Origin: Actinacidiphila rubida
GTDB taxonomy: Bacteria; Actinomycetota; Actinomycetes; Streptomycetales; Streptomycetaceae
Direction: 5' to 3'
DNA length: 64,000 nt
Assembly: GCF_900110255.1 (NCBI RefSeq)
Contig: NZ_FODD01000035.1
Coordinates: 1-64,000, forward strand
A program made the position numbers and the translations under genes. Below the pieces are notes generated by a model. That model worked only from the letters and a program-made list of their open reading frames with translations, did no database searches and was not told the DNA's origin. This document shows, in pieces, positions 52,018-61,472 of the stretch; the stretch's first letter is position 1; each line of letters opens with the position of its first letter.

Positions 52018-55000
52018 TACCGGGCGTTGAAGTACTTGGCCTCGGGGTGGTGGATGACGATCGCGTCGGTGGACTGCTCGGGGTGCAGCTGGAACTCCTC
52101 GGAGAGCTTGACGCCGATCCGCTCCGGCTCCAGCAGCTGGGCGATCTTCGCCCGGTCCTCCAGATCGGGGCAGGCACCGTAGCCCAGCGAGAAGCGCGCG
52201 CCGCGGTACTTCAGCGCGAACATGTCCTCGACGTCCGCGGGGTCCTCGCCGCCGAAGCCCAGCTCGGCCCGCACCCGGGCGTGCCAGTACTCGGCGAGGG
52301 CCTCGGCGAGCTGCACCGACAGGCCGTGCAGCTCCAGGTAGTCGCGGTAGGAGTCGGTGGCGAACAGTTCGTTGGCCGCCTCGGAGATCCGGCTGCCGAC
52401 GGTGACCACCTGGAAGCCGACGACGTCGGTCTCGCCGGACTCCTCGGGCCGGAAGAAGTCGGCCAGGCACAGCCGGCGCCCGCGCCGCTGGCGGGGGAAG
52501 GTGAACCGGGTGCGCTCGGTGCCGTCCTCGTGGAGCACGATCAGGTCGTCGCCCTTGGAGACGCAGGGGAAGTAGCCGTAGGTGACGGCGGCCTCGAGCA
52601 GGTTCTCCGACTGCAGCCGGGTGAGCAGCCCGCGCAGCCGCGGCCGGCCCTCGGACTCCACCAGCTCCTCGTAGGACGGCCCGCCGGCCCTGGCCTCCTT
52701 CAGGCCCCACTGGCCCTTGAACAGCGCGCCCTCGTCCAGCCAGGAGGCGTAGTCGGCCAGCTGGATGCCCTTGACCACGCGGGTGCCCCAGAACGGCGGG
52801 GCGGGCACCGGGTTGTCGGTGGCGACGTCGGAACGCACCTGGCCGAGCTCCGGCTCGGGCTCGGCCTGCGGGCGGTGCGGCACCCGGCGGGGCTTGAGGT
52901 CGGGCAGCTTGGCGCCGGGCACGCCGCGCTTGATGCCGATCAGCGCGTCCATCAGCCGCAGGCCCTCGAAGGCGTCGCGGGCGTAGCGCACCTCGCCGGC
53001 GTAGATCTCGTGCAGGTCCTGCTCGACGTAGGCGCGGGTGAGGGCGGCGCCGCCGAGGATCACCGGGTAGTCCGCGGACAGGCCGCGCTGGTTCAGCTCC
53101 TCCAGGTTCTCCTTCATGATCACCGTGGACTTCACCAGCAGCCCGGACATGCCGATCACGTCGGCCCGGCTCTCCTGGGCGGCCTCGAGGATCGCCGAGA
53201 CCGGCTGCTTGATGCCGAGGTTCACGACGTTGTAGCCGTTGTTGGACAGGATGATGTCCACCAGGTTCTTGCCGATGTCGTGGACGTCGCCGCGCACCGT
53301 GGCGAGCACGATGGTGCCCTTGCCGCCACTGTCGTCGGTCTTCTCCATGTGCGGCTCGAGGTAGGCGACGGCGGTCTTCATCACCTCGGCGGACTGCAGC
53401 ACGAAGGGCAGCTGCATCTGGCCGGAGCCGAACAGCTCGCCGACCACCTTCATCCCGGACAGCAGCGTCTCGTTGACGATGTCCAGGGCCGGGCGCTCGG
53501 CCAGCGCGGCGTCCAGGTCGGCCTGCAGGCCGTTCTTCTCGCCGTCGATGATCCGGCGCTGGAGGCGCTCCTCCAGCGGCAGCGCGGCCAGCTCCTCGGC
53601 GCGGCCGGCCTTCACCGAGGAGGAGTCGACGCCCTCGAAGAGCTCCATCAGCTTCTGCAGCGGGTCGTAGCCCTCGGCGCGCTTGTCGTAGACCAGGTCG
53701 TACGCCGCCTGCCGCTGCTCCTCGGGGATGCGGGCGATCGGCAGGATCTTCGCGGCGTGCACGATCGCCGAGTCCAGTCCGGCCTTGACGCACTCGTCGA
53801 GGAACACCGAGTTGAGCACCACGCGCGCGGCCGGGTTGAGCCCGAAGGAGATGTTGGACAGGCCGAGCGTGGTCTGCACGTCGGGGTGGCGGCGCTTGAG
53901 CTCGCGGATCGCCTCGATGGTGGCGGCGCCGTCCTTGCGGGACTCCTCCTGGCCGGTGCAGATGGTGAAGGTCAGGCAGTCGATGAGGATGTCGGACTCG
54001 TGGACGCCCCAGGTGCCGGTGAGGTCGTCGATCAGCCGCTCGGCGATCTCGACCTTCTTCTCGGCGGTGCGGGCCTGGCCCTCCTCGTCGATGGTCAGCG
54101 CGATCAGCGCCGCGCCGTGCTCGACGGCCAGCTGGGTGACCTTGGCGAACCGGGACTCCGGCCCGTCGCCGTCCTCGTAGTTCACCGAGTTGAGCACCGC
54201 CCGGCCGCCGAGCTTCTCCAGGCCGGCCCGCAGCACGTCGACCTCGGTGGAGTCGAGCACGATCGGCAGCGTGGAGGCGGTGGCGAACCGGCCGGCGATC
54301 TCGGCCATGTCGGCGACGCCGTCCCGGCCGACGTAGTCCACGCACAGGTCCAGCAGGTGGGCGCCCTCGCGGATCTGCTCGCGCGCCAGCTCGACGCAGT
54401 CCTCCCAGCGCCCGGCCAGCATCGCCTCGCGGAACTTCTTCGAGCCGTTGGCGTTGGTGCGCTCGCCGATCGCCAGGTACGAGGTGTCCTGGCGGAACGG
54501 CACGGTCTGGTAGAGCGAGGCCGCGCCGGGCTCGGGGCGGGGGTGGCGCGGGGTCAGGTCGTGGCCGCCGACGCGCTCCACGATCTGCCGCAGGTGCTCG
54601 GGCGTGCTGCCGCAGCAGCCGCCGACCAGCGACAGCCCGTACTCGCGGGTGAAGACCTCCTGGGCGTCGGCCAGCTCCGCCGGGGACAGCGGGTAGTGGG
54701 CGCCGTCCTTGGTGAGCACGGGCAGGCCGGCGTTGGGCATGCAGGTCAGCGGGATGCGCGAGTGCCGGGTCAGGTAGCGCAGGTGCTCGCTCATCTCGGC
54801 GGGGCCGGTGGAGCAGTTCAGGCCCATCAGGTCGATGCCGAGCGGTTCGAGGGCGGTGAGCGCGGCGCCGATCTCGGAGCCGAGGAGCATGGTGCCGGTG
54901 GTCTCGACCGCCACCGAGCAGATCAGCGGCAGGTCGACGCCGGCCGCGGCCATCGCCCGGCGGGAGCCGATCAGCGCGGCCTTGACCTGCAGCAGGTCCT

Positions 55001-55529
55001 GCATGGTCTCCACGATCAGCGCGTCCGCGCCGCCGGCGATCAGGCCGGCCGCGTTGGCCTCGTACCCGTCGCGCAGGGTGCGGTAGTCGATGTGGCCGAG
55101 GGTGGGCAGCTTGGTGCCGGGGCCGATCGAGCCGAGCACCCAGCGCTCGCGCCCGTCGGCGGCGTAGCCGTCGGCGACCTCGCGGGCCAGCGCGGCGCCG
55201 GCCTCGGCCAGCTCGTGGATGCGGTCGGCGGAGTCGTACTCGCTGAGCGCGCTGTGGTTGGCGCCGAAGGTGTTGGTCTCCACGCAGTCGACGCCGGCCT
55301 CGAAGTACGCCTCGTGGACGGAGCGCACGATGTCGGGCCGGGTGACGTTGAGGATCTCGTTGCAGCCCTCGAGCTGCTGGAAGTCGTCCAGCGTGGGCTC
55401 CTGCGCCTGCAGCATGGTGCCCATGGCGCCGTCGGCGACGACGACACGGGTGGCGAGGGCCTTGCGCAGCGCGGCGGCTCGGGCGTTGCTGGCGGCGGGC
55501 GCGGCGGACGGACGGGACGGCGAGGCCAT
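52017..55529 (-). CDS. metH: Cobalamin-dependent methionine synthase
   Basis: MetH transfers methyl from methyltetrahydrofolate through cobalamin to homocysteine. The 1170-residue protein has all four modules. The homocysteine domain (about 20-330) has the zinc cysteines in LNCSTG and GGCCGSTPEHL. The folate domain (about 345-610) has GERTNANGSKKFREAM. The cobalamin domain holds DVHDIGKNLV, whose His ligates cobalt. The SAM reactivation domain comes last (YGYFPCVSKGDD, ARFSLGYGACPDLEDR). AGGGAGC precedes the ATG at 55529. No cobalamin riboswitch is visible upstream. It is divergent from gylR. Confidence 0.97.
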   Translation of the reverse strand: MASPSRPSAAPAASNARAAALRKALATRVVVADGAMGTMLQAQEPTLDDFQQLEGCNEILNVTRPDIVRSVHEAYFEAGVDCVETNTFGANHSALSEYDSADRIHELAEAGAALAREVADGYAADGRERWVLGSIGPGTKLPTLGHIDYRTLRDGYEANAAGLIAGGADALIVETMQDLLQVKAALIGSRRAMAAAGVDLPLICSVAVETTGTMLLGSEIGAALTALEPLGIDLMGLNCSTGPAEMSEHLRYLTRHSRIPLTCMPNAGLPVLTKDGAHYPLSPAELADAQEVFTREYGLSLVGGCCGSTPEHLRQIVERVGGHDLTPRHPRPEPGAASLYQTVPFRQDTSYLAIGERTNANGSKKFREAMLAGRWEDCVELAREQIREGAHLLDLCVDYVGRDGVADMAEIAGRFATASTLPIVLDSTEVDVLRAGLEKLGGRAVLNSVNYEDGDGPESRFAKVTQLAVEHGAALIALTIDEEGQARTAEKKVEIAERLIDDLTGTWGVHESDILIDCLTFTICTGQEESRKDGAATIEAIRELKRRHPDVQTTLGLSNISFGLNPAARVVLNSVFLDECVKAGLDSAIVHAAKILPIARIPEEQRQAAYDLVYDKRAEGYDPLQKLMELFEGVDSSSVKAGRAEELAALPLEERLQRRIIDGEKNGLQADLDAALAERPALDIVNETLLSGMKVVGELFGSGQMQLPFVLQSAEVMKTAVAYLEPHMEKTDDSGGKGTIVLATVRGDVHDIGKNLVDIILSNNGYNVVNLGIKQPVSAILEAAQESRADVIGMSGLLVKSTVIMKENLEELNQRGLSADYPVILGGAALTRAYVEQDLHEIYAGEVRYARDAFEGLRLMDALIGIKRGVPGAKLPDLKPRRVPHRPQAEPEPELGQVRSDVATDNPVPAPPFWGTRVVKGIQLADYASWLDEGALFKGQWGLKEARAGGPSYEELVESEGRPRLRGLLTRLQSENLLEAAVTYGYFPCVSKGDDLIVLHEDGTERTRFTFPRQRRGRRLCLADFFRPEESGETDVVGFQVVTVGSRISEAANELFATDSYRDYLELHGLSVQLAEALAEYWHARVRAELGFGGEDPADVEDMFALKYRGARFSLGYGACPDLEDRAKIAQLLEPERIGVKLSEEFQLHPEQSTDAIVIHHPEAKYFNAR

Positions 55530-55705
55530 GGGGATGCTCCCTGGAGTGCGACGGCTGTCGGCTATGCGGTCCGTGCGGGGAGACCCCGGGCCGGGGCCGC
55601 CCGCGAAGGAGGCGCACCCCGCCAGCGTAGCCGCCGCCACTCACAAGACTCGATGGATTCCGAGGGGCGGACGGGTGGTGCCAGACTCGTGAATGCCATG
55701 ATGAG

Positions 55706-55722
55706 GGTCGACAATGTCGACC
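55706..55722. promoter_or_regulatory. GylR operator, gylR promoter copy
   Basis: GGTCGACA and TGTCGACC flank A: a perfect 8-bp inverted repeat, 57 bp upstream of the gylR start. A nearly identical palindrome precedes glpF at 56659-56675. The repeat in front of both suggests autoregulation by GylR; that GylR binds it is inference from location. Confidence 0.8.
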
Positions 55723-55779
55723 GGGCACGGCGAGGGGCGCCGCGCCCGTCGTCCACGGACCGTCCCGGGAGGGCGAACG

Positions 55780-56544
55780 ATGCCAGGTCCCATCCAGTCC
55801 CTGGAGCGCGCGGCGGCGATCCTGCGCCTGCTGGCCGGGGGTGAGCGCCGGCTGGGGCTGTCCGACGTGGCGTCGTCGCTCGGACTGGCCAAGGGGACGG
55901 CCCACGGCATCCTGCGCACCCTGCAGCAGGAGGGGTTCGTCGAGCAGGACCCGGTGACGGGCAAGTACCAGCTGGGCGCCGAACTGCTGCGGCTGGGCAA
56001 CAGCTACCTGGACGTGCACGAGCTGCGGGCCCGCGCCCTGGTGTGGACCGACGACCTGGCCAGGTCCAGCGGCGAGGCGGCCTACCTGGGAGTGCTGCAC
56101 CAGCAGGGCGTGCTGATCGTGCACCACGTCTTCCGGCCGGACGACAGCCGCCAGGTCCTCGACGTCGGCGCGATGCAGCCGCTGCACAGCACCGCGCTGG
56201 GCAAGGTGCTGGCGGCCTACGACCCGGTGGCGCACCGCGAGGCCGCCGAGTCCGAGTGGAGCGCGCTGACCGCCCGCACGCTGACCGACGCGGCCTCCTT
56301 CGAGGAGGAGCTGGCGCTGGTGCGGGCCCGCGGCTGGGCCGCGGACCTGGAGGAGACCTGGGACGGCGTGGCGTCGGTCGCGGCGCCCGTCCACGACCGG
56401 CGGCGGATGCCGGTCGGCGCGGTGGGCGTCACCGGCGCGGTCGAGCGGGTCTGCGACGGCGACGGCGTCAGAGCGGGCCTGGTGGCGGCGGTCCGGGACT
56501 GCGCCCGGGCGGTCTCCCGGGACCTGGGAGCCGGCCGCTTCTGA
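55780..56544 (+). CDS. gylR: IclR-family regulator of glycerol catabolism
   Basis: A 254-residue IclR-type regulator that, in Streptomyces, represses the glycerol operon until glycerol 3-phosphate is present. The winged helix is SLERAAAILRLLAGGERRLGLSDVASSLGLAKGTAHGILRTLQQEGFVEQ. The effector domain includes VHELRARALVWTDDLARSSGEAAYLG and QPLHSTALGKVLAA. GGGAGGG precedes the ATG at 55780. It stands directly upstream of glpFKD on the same strand, as gylR does in S. coelicolor. Confidence 0.95.
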   Translation: MPGPIQSLERAAAILRLLAGGERRLGLSDVASSLGLAKGTAHGILRTLQQEGFVEQDPVTGKYQLGAELLRLGNSYLDVHELRARALVWTDDLARSSGEAAYLGVLHQQGVLIVHHVFRPDDSRQVLDVGAMQPLHSTALGKVLAAYDPVAHREAAESEWSALTARTLTDAASFEEELALVRARGWAADLEETWDGVASVAAPVHDRRRMPVGAVGVTGAVERVCDGDGVRAGLVAAVRDCARAVSRDLGAGRF

Positions 56545-56618
56545 CCGCCCGGGCGGTCCCGGCCGACCCGGTGGGAGCAGGTTTTCCGCGCTCTTCGGAG
56601 TTCTCGGTCACAACCCTC

Positions 56619-56648
56619 TTGACCCGGCCACCCCAGCGGAACAAAACT
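56619..56648 (+). promoter_or_regulatory. Candidate glpF promoter
   Basis: TTGACC (56619-56624) and AAAACT (56643-56648) are separated by 18 bp. The -35 is good and the -10 is poor. The GylR-type palindrome begins 11 bp downstream, a position suited to blocking initiation. Confidence 0.4.
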
Positions 56649-56658
56649 CTCGCCCAGC

Positions 56659-56675
56659 GGTCGACATTGTCGAAC
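56659..56675. promoter_or_regulatory. GylR operator, glpF promoter copy
   Basis: GGTCGACA and TGTCGAAC flank T, an 8-bp inverted repeat with one mismatch, 52 bp upstream of the glpF start. It matches the palindrome at 55706-55722 in front of gylR. Confidence 0.8.
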
Positions 56676-56726
56676 ATCGGACGGGACTCGCGTCGCCGCC
56701 ATATGGACTAGGACAAAGGAGTCGCA

Positions 56727-57515
56727 GTGTCCAACGGTCACATCGTCATCGGCGAGCTCTTCGGCACCGCCGTGCTCATCCTGCTCGGCGGCGGAGTCTG
56801 CGCCGCCGTGACGCTCAAGAAATCCAAGGCGAAGGACGCGGGCTGGGTCGCGATCACCTTCGGCTGGGGATTCGGCGTGCTCGGCGGCGCCTACATCGCC
56901 AACGGCTACTCCGGCGGCCAGCTCAATCCCGCCGTCACCCTGGGGGTCGCCATCAAGACCGGCCAGTGGAGCCACGTCCCGTACTACCTGATCGGGCAGT
57001 TCGCCGGCGCGATCATCGGCGCGTTCCTGGTGTGGGTGGTCTACATGGGCCAGTTCGCGGCCCACCTGACCGACGCCGAGGTGCTCGCCGGCCACGACGT
57101 GGACCCGGCCGGCCCGTCCACCCGCGACGAGTCGCTGCCCGGCGGTCCCGTGCTGGGCGTCTTCTCCACCGGCCCGGAGATCCGCAACGCGGTGCAGAAC
57201 CTGCTGACCGAGATCATCGCCACCGCCGTGCTGGTGCTCTTCATCCTCACCCAGGGCATGACCAACGGCCTGGCCCTCAACGGCCTGGGCATCCTGCTGA
57301 CCGCGCTGCTGGTGGTCGGCATCGGCCTGTCGCTGGGCGGGCCGACCGGCTACGCGATCAACCCGGCCCGCGACCTGGGCCCGCGCATCGTGCACGCCCT
57401 GCTGCCGCTGCCGAACAAGGGCGGCTCCGACTGGGGCTACGCCTGGATACCGGTCGTCGGCCCGCTGGCCGGCGCCGCGATCGCCGGCGGCCTCTACCGG
57501 CTGTGCTTCACCTGA
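56727..57515 (+). CDS. glpF: Glycerol facilitator
   Basis: GlpF is the aquaglyceroporin that lets glycerol diffuse inwards. The 262-residue protein has six helices and the two pore loops with NPA motifs, SGGQLNPAVTLG and GYAINPARDLGPR. The Asp after the second motif is typical of glycerol channels. The GTG at 56727 follows AAAGGAG. First gene of the glpF-glpK-glpD operon (gylCAB in S. coelicolor), 61 bp before glpK. Confidence 0.97.
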   Translation: MSNGHIVIGELFGTAVLILLGGGVCAAVTLKKSKAKDAGWVAITFGWGFGVLGGAYIANGYSGGQLNPAVTLGVAIKTGQWSHVPYYLIGQFAGAIIGAFLVWVVYMGQFAAHLTDAEVLAGHDVDPAGPSTRDESLPGGPVLGVFSTGPEIRNAVQNLLTEIIATAVLVLFILTQGMTNGLALNGLGILLTALLVVGIGLSLGGPTGYAINPARDLGPRIVHALLPLPNKGGSDWGYAWIPVVGPLAGAAIAGGLYRLCFT

Positions 57516-57576
57516 GCGCGCCCGCCGCCCCGGCACCCCGCCCCCACCAGGACCCGCAGACCCCGAGGAGCACCCC

Positions 57577-59139
57577 GTGACCGACAGCACGACGACCCCC
57601 GCAGGCTCGCACGGCAGCGGCCCGTTCATCGCGGCCATCGACCAGGGCACCACCTCCAGCCGCTGCATCGTCTTCGACCGCGACGGCCGCATCGTGGCGG
57701 TGGACCAGAAGGAGCACGAGCAGATCTTCCCCAAGCCCGGCTGGGTGGAGCACGACGCCGCCGAGATCTGGACGAACGTCCAGGAGGTGGTGGCCGGCGC
57801 CATCGGCAGGGCCGCCCAGGACATCCCCGGCTTCACCCCGGCCGACGTCAAGGCGATCGGCATCACCAACCAGCGCGAGACGACCCTGCTGTGGGACCGG
57901 CACACCGGCGAGCCGGTGCACAACGCGCTGGTCTGGCAGGACACCCGCACCGACGCGCTCTGCCGCGAGCTGGGCCGCAACGTGGGCCAGGACCGCTTCC
58001 GCCGGGAGACCGGCCTGCCGCTGGCGTCCTACTTCGCCGGGCCGAAGATCCGCTGGCTGCTGGACAACGTCGAGGGCCTGCGCGAGCGCGCCGAGGCCGG
58101 CGACATCCTCTTCGGCACCATGGACTCCTGGGTGATCTGGAACCTCACCGGCGGCGTGAACGGCGGGGTGCACGTCACCGACGTCACCAACGCGTCGCGC
58201 ACACTGCTGATGAACCTGCATACCCTGAACTGGGACGAGCGGATCCTCGCCTCCATCGAGGTGCCCGCCGCGGTGCTGCCGGAGATCCGCTCGTCGTCCG
58301 AGGTGTACGGCACCACCAGCGTGGGCGGCCTGGCCGACGTTCCGGTGGCGTCGGCGCTGGGCGACCAGCAGGCCGCCCTGTTCGGACAGACCTGCTTCTC
58401 CGAGGGAGAGGCGAAGTCCACGTACGGCACGGGCACGTTCATGCTGATGAACACCGGTGACACTCCGGTCAACTCCTACAACGGTCTGATCACCACCGTC
58501 GGCTACCGGATCGGTGACGCAGATCCCGTCTACGCCCTGGAAGGATCCATCGCCGTCACGGGTTCACTAGTGCAGTGGATGCGTGACCAGATGGGACTCA
58601 TCAGTACGGCAGCGGAGATCGAGACCCTCGCCTCGTCCGTGGAGGACAACGGCGGGGCGTACTTCGTGCCGGCCTTCTCCGGTCTGTTCGCGCCCTACTG
58701 GCGCGACGACGCGCGCGGAGTGATCGCCGGGCTGACACGCTACGTCACCAAGGCCCACATCGCGCGGGCCGTGCTGGAGGCGACCGCCTGGCAGACCCGG
58801 GAGATCGCCGACGCGATGACCAAGGACTCGGGCGTCGACCTGACCGCGCTGAAGGTCGACGGCGGAATGACGTCCAACAACCTGCTGATGCAGACCCTGG
58901 CCGACTTCCTGGACGCGCCCGTGGTGCGCCCGATGGTCGCCGAGACCACCTGCCTGGGCGCCGCCTACGCGGCCGGCCTCGCGGTCGGCTTCTGGCCGGA
59001 CACCGACGCGCTGCGCGCCAACTGGAAGCGGGCCGCCGAGTGGACGCCGCGCATGGACGCGGCCAAGCGGGACCGCGAGTACAAGAGCTGGCTCAAGGCC
59101 GTCCAGGCGACCATGGGCTGGATCGACGAGGAGCACTGA
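57577..59139 (+). CDS. glpK: Glycerol kinase
   Basis: GlpK phosphorylates glycerol to glycerol 3-phosphate with ATP. The 520-residue FGGY-family protein has the N-terminal phosphate loop DQGTTSSRCIVFD, GITNQRETTLLWDR, the FGGY signature GTMDSWVIWNLTGG, TYGTGTFMLMNTG and KVDGGMTSNNLLMQ. GAGGAG precedes the GTG at 57577. It is second in the operon; glpD begins 8 bp after its stop. Confidence 0.97.
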   Translation: MTDSTTTPAGSHGSGPFIAAIDQGTTSSRCIVFDRDGRIVAVDQKEHEQIFPKPGWVEHDAAEIWTNVQEVVAGAIGRAAQDIPGFTPADVKAIGITNQRETTLLWDRHTGEPVHNALVWQDTRTDALCRELGRNVGQDRFRRETGLPLASYFAGPKIRWLLDNVEGLRERAEAGDILFGTMDSWVIWNLTGGVNGGVHVTDVTNASRTLLMNLHTLNWDERILASIEVPAAVLPEIRSSSEVYGTTSVGGLADVPVASALGDQQAALFGQTCFSEGEAKSTYGTGTFMLMNTGDTPVNSYNGLITTVGYRIGDADPVYALEGSIAVTGSLVQWMRDQMGLISTAAEIETLASSVEDNGGAYFVPAFSGLFAPYWRDDARGVIAGLTRYVTKAHIARAVLEATAWQTREIADAMTKDSGVDLTALKVDGGMTSNNLLMQTLADFLDAPVVRPMVAETTCLGAAYAAGLAVGFWPDTDALRANWKRAAEWTPRMDAAKRDREYKSWLKAVQATMGWIDEEH

Positions 59140-59147
59140 GACACACC

Positions 59148-60752
59148 ATGACCACCCTGCAGAGTTACCCCTCCCTCGGGACGCACCCGACGTCCGGCGC
59201 CAACCCCGGCCGGGCCGAGACCCGGGAACTGCTCGGCCGTGCCACGTACGACCTGCTGGTCGTCGGCGGCGGCATCCTCGGCATCACCACGGCCTGGCAC
59301 GCCGCGCAGTCGGGACTGCGGGTGGCCATGGTCGACTCCGGCGACTTCGCCGGCGCCACCTCCTCGGCCTCCTCGAAGCTGCTGCACGGCGGCCTGCGCT
59401 ACCTGCAGACCGGTGCCGTGAAGCTCGTGGCGGAGAACCACGTCGAGCGGCGCGCCGTCTCCCGGGACGTCGCGCCGCACCTGGCCAGGCCGCTCACCTT
59501 CTACCTGCCGGTGTACAAGGGCGGCCCGCACGGCGCGGCCAAGCTGGGCGCCGGGGTGTTCGCGTACTCCGCGCTGTCGGCGTTCCGTGACGGCGTCGGC
59601 CACGTGATCACGCCCTCCCGGGCCGCCCGCGAGGTGCCGGAGCTGCGCACCGAGAACCTGCGCGCCGTCGCGGTCTACGAGGACGGGCAGATGAACGACG
59701 CCCGGATGGCCGTGATGACGGTGCGGGCCGCGGTGGACGCGGGCGCCACCGTGCTCAACCACGCGGAGGTGACGGGACTGCGCTTCACCGGCGGCCGGGT
59801 CACCGGCGCGGACCTGCGGGACCGCACCGACGGCACCGAGTTCGGCGTCAACGCGCGGCTGGTGCTGAACGCCACCGGGCCGTGGGTGGACCATCTGCGG
59901 CGGATGGAGGACCCGGCGGCCGCTCCGTCGATCCGGCTGTCCAAGGGCGCCCACCTGGTGCTGAAGCGCACCGCGCCGTGGGGCGCGGCGCTGGCCACGC
60001 CGATCGACAAGTACCGCATCACCTTCGCCCTCCCCTGGGAGGACATGCTGCTGCTCGGCACCACCGACGAGTCGTTCGAGGGCGACCCGGCGGACGTCGC
60101 GGTCACCGACGCGGACATCACCCAGATCCTCGACGAGGCCTCGCTGTCGGTGCGGGACGCCCAGCTGTCCCGCGACCTGATCACCTACTCCTTCGCCGGG
60201 CTGCGGGTGCTGCCCGGCGGGCCGGGCGACACCGCCACGGCCAAGCGGGAGACGGTGGTCACGGAGGGTCGCGGCGGCATGCTGTCGGTGGCCGGCGGCA
60301 AGTGGACGACGTTCCGGCACATCGGCCGCACGGTGATGAACAAGCTGGCGGCGCTGCCCGGACATCCGCTCACCGACGACATGGAGCCCATGTCGCAGCT
60401 GCCCCGCCACGCCCCGCTGCCGGGCTTCGCCAGCCCGGACGCGGTGACCCACCGGCTGCTCGTCGACGGCGTCGCCCCCGGGCCGCGGATGGGCGCCGAC
60501 ACCGCCCGGCACCTGGCCACCCACTACGGCTCGCTGGCGTTCGACATCGCCCGGCTCGCCAACGAGGACCCGGCGCTCGCCGAGCGCATCCACCCCGACG
60601 CCCCGGAGATCTGGGCGCAGGTGGTGTACGCGCGGGACCACGAGTGGGCGTACGACGTGGACGACGTGCTGCGCCGGCGCACCACGATCACCATCCGCGG
60701 GCTCGACACGCCCGAGGTGCGCGAGCGCACGGCCCGGCTGCTCAAGGGCTGA
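59148..60752 (+). CDS. glpD: Glycerol-3-phosphate dehydrogenase, FAD-dependent
   Basis: GlpD oxidises glycerol 3-phosphate to dihydroxyacetone phosphate at the membrane, passing electrons to quinone. The 534-residue protein has the FAD dinucleotide motif DLLVVGGGILGITTAWHAAQSG, then SSASSKLLHGGLRYLQ. Downstream are LVLNATGPWVDHL, LSKGAHLVLKR and VAGGKWTTFRH. The C-terminal helical part (about 390-534) is present, so the protein is complete. The start ATG at 59148 overlaps no gene; the best ribosome-binding site lies in the glpK end. A strong terminator follows. Confidence 0.96.
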   Translation: MTTLQSYPSLGTHPTSGANPGRAETRELLGRATYDLLVVGGGILGITTAWHAAQSGLRVAMVDSGDFAGATSSASSKLLHGGLRYLQTGAVKLVAENHVERRAVSRDVAPHLARPLTFYLPVYKGGPHGAAKLGAGVFAYSALSAFRDGVGHVITPSRAAREVPELRTENLRAVAVYEDGQMNDARMAVMTVRAAVDAGATVLNHAEVTGLRFTGGRVTGADLRDRTDGTEFGVNARLVLNATGPWVDHLRRMEDPAAAPSIRLSKGAHLVLKRTAPWGAALATPIDKYRITFALPWEDMLLLGTTDESFEGDPADVAVTDADITQILDEASLSVRDAQLSRDLITYSFAGLRVLPGGPGDTATAKRETVVTEGRGGMLSVAGGKWTTFRHIGRTVMNKLAALPGHPLTDDMEPMSQLPRHAPLPGFASPDAVTHRLLVDGVAPGPRMGADTARHLATHYGSLAFDIARLANEDPALAERIHPDAPEIWAQVVYARDHEWAYDVDDVLRRRTTITIRGLDTPEVRERTARLLKG

Positions 60753-60775
60753 CACCGGCGGCGGCACCGCCCGCG

Positions 60776-60820
60776 ACGACGACGCCGGGCCGGCCACGGG
60801 GGCCGGCCCGGCGTCGTCGT
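60776..60820. terminator. Terminator of the glycerol operon, bidirectional
   Basis: A perfect 20-bp stem (60776-60795 with 60801-60820) with a 5-nt loop, 24 bp past the glpD stop and 7 bp before the stop of the convergent DinB-like gene. It is the longest perfect hairpin I found in the window. Confidence 0.88.
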
Positions 60821-60826
60821 GGGCCG

Positions 60827-61390
60827 TCAGGGCGCCCAGTGCGGGTCGCGGCCCGACAGCGCCAGGGCGAGGTCGAGGTCCGGGGCCCCCGCGGGGACCT
60901 CGACGGGCTCGCCGAACCCCTTGTACTGGCGGTACATCTCGGCCTGCTCGCGGACCAGGCCGAGGGTGGCCGCGGCGGTGGGGCCGTCGAGCCGGTACTC
61001 CTGACCGGTGGCCCTGGCCAGGTCCCAGCCGTGCAGGACCAGTTCGAGGAGCAGCATGCCGCCCATCGCGGGCGCCGGCATGCCGCTGATCTCACCCTCC
61101 CAGGCCGCCGGATCGGCCCAGGCGTCCACCGAGCGCTCCAGCTGGGCGGCGTAGGCGGCGGCCCACCCCGGGTCGGCGGTGAAGTCGCGGGTGGCCAGGT
61201 CCTCGGGATGCGGCTCGCGGCGGGCCCGCAGCTCCATGCCGATGCCGGTGTAGGCGACGAGGTGGTTGGCCAGCGTGCGGGTGTCGTAGTCGGGGCAGGG
61301 GGTGGGTGCGCCGAGCTGCGCGGCGGTGACCCCTGAGGTGATCCTCGCGGCCTCCGCGGCACCTGCGGCGAGTTGTGCGTGGTAGGTCAT
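60827..61390 (-). CDS. DinB/mycothiol-dependent-type family protein (TIGR03086-like)
   Basis: A 187-residue protein resembling the actinobacterial TIGR03086/maleylpyruvate isomerase N-domain family. It has PTPCPDYDTRTLANHLV, a metal-site His in NHLVAYTG, and MLLLELVLHGWDLARATG with the second metal His. These are four-helix, metal-binding proteins, many thought to use mycothiol. No substrate is evident. The ATG has a poor ribosome-binding site, but the family N-terminus agrees. It is divergent from the AraC-type regulator. Confidence 0.88.
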   Translation of the reverse strand: MTYHAQLAAGAAEAARITSGVTAAQLGAPTPCPDYDTRTLANHLVAYTGIGMELRARREPHPEDLATRDFTADPGWAAAYAAQLERSVDAWADPAAWEGEISGMPAPAMGGMLLLELVLHGWDLARATGQEYRLDGPTAAATLGLVREQAEMYRQYKGFGEPVEVPAGAPDLDLALALSGRDPHWAP

Positions 61391-61472
61391 GCCGCCGACG
61401 CTAGGGGACGCGCCCCGCGGGGTCTTGAAGAAACGCGACAGGGTGCCGCACGCCAGGCCCTAGGCTGGCCGC

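Noticed and set aside
55530..55779. Cobalamin riboswitch upstream of metH
   Set aside because: I looked for the B12 box and extended pairing in this 250-bp gap and saw none; the gap is too short for a complete element plus the gylR promoter. A covariance-model scan would settle it.
51874..56394. About 1500-codon frame on the minus strand and another of 1265 codons on the plus strand over metH and gylR
   Set aside because: Both are frame shadows of metH and gylR, which have full sets of motifs in their own frames.
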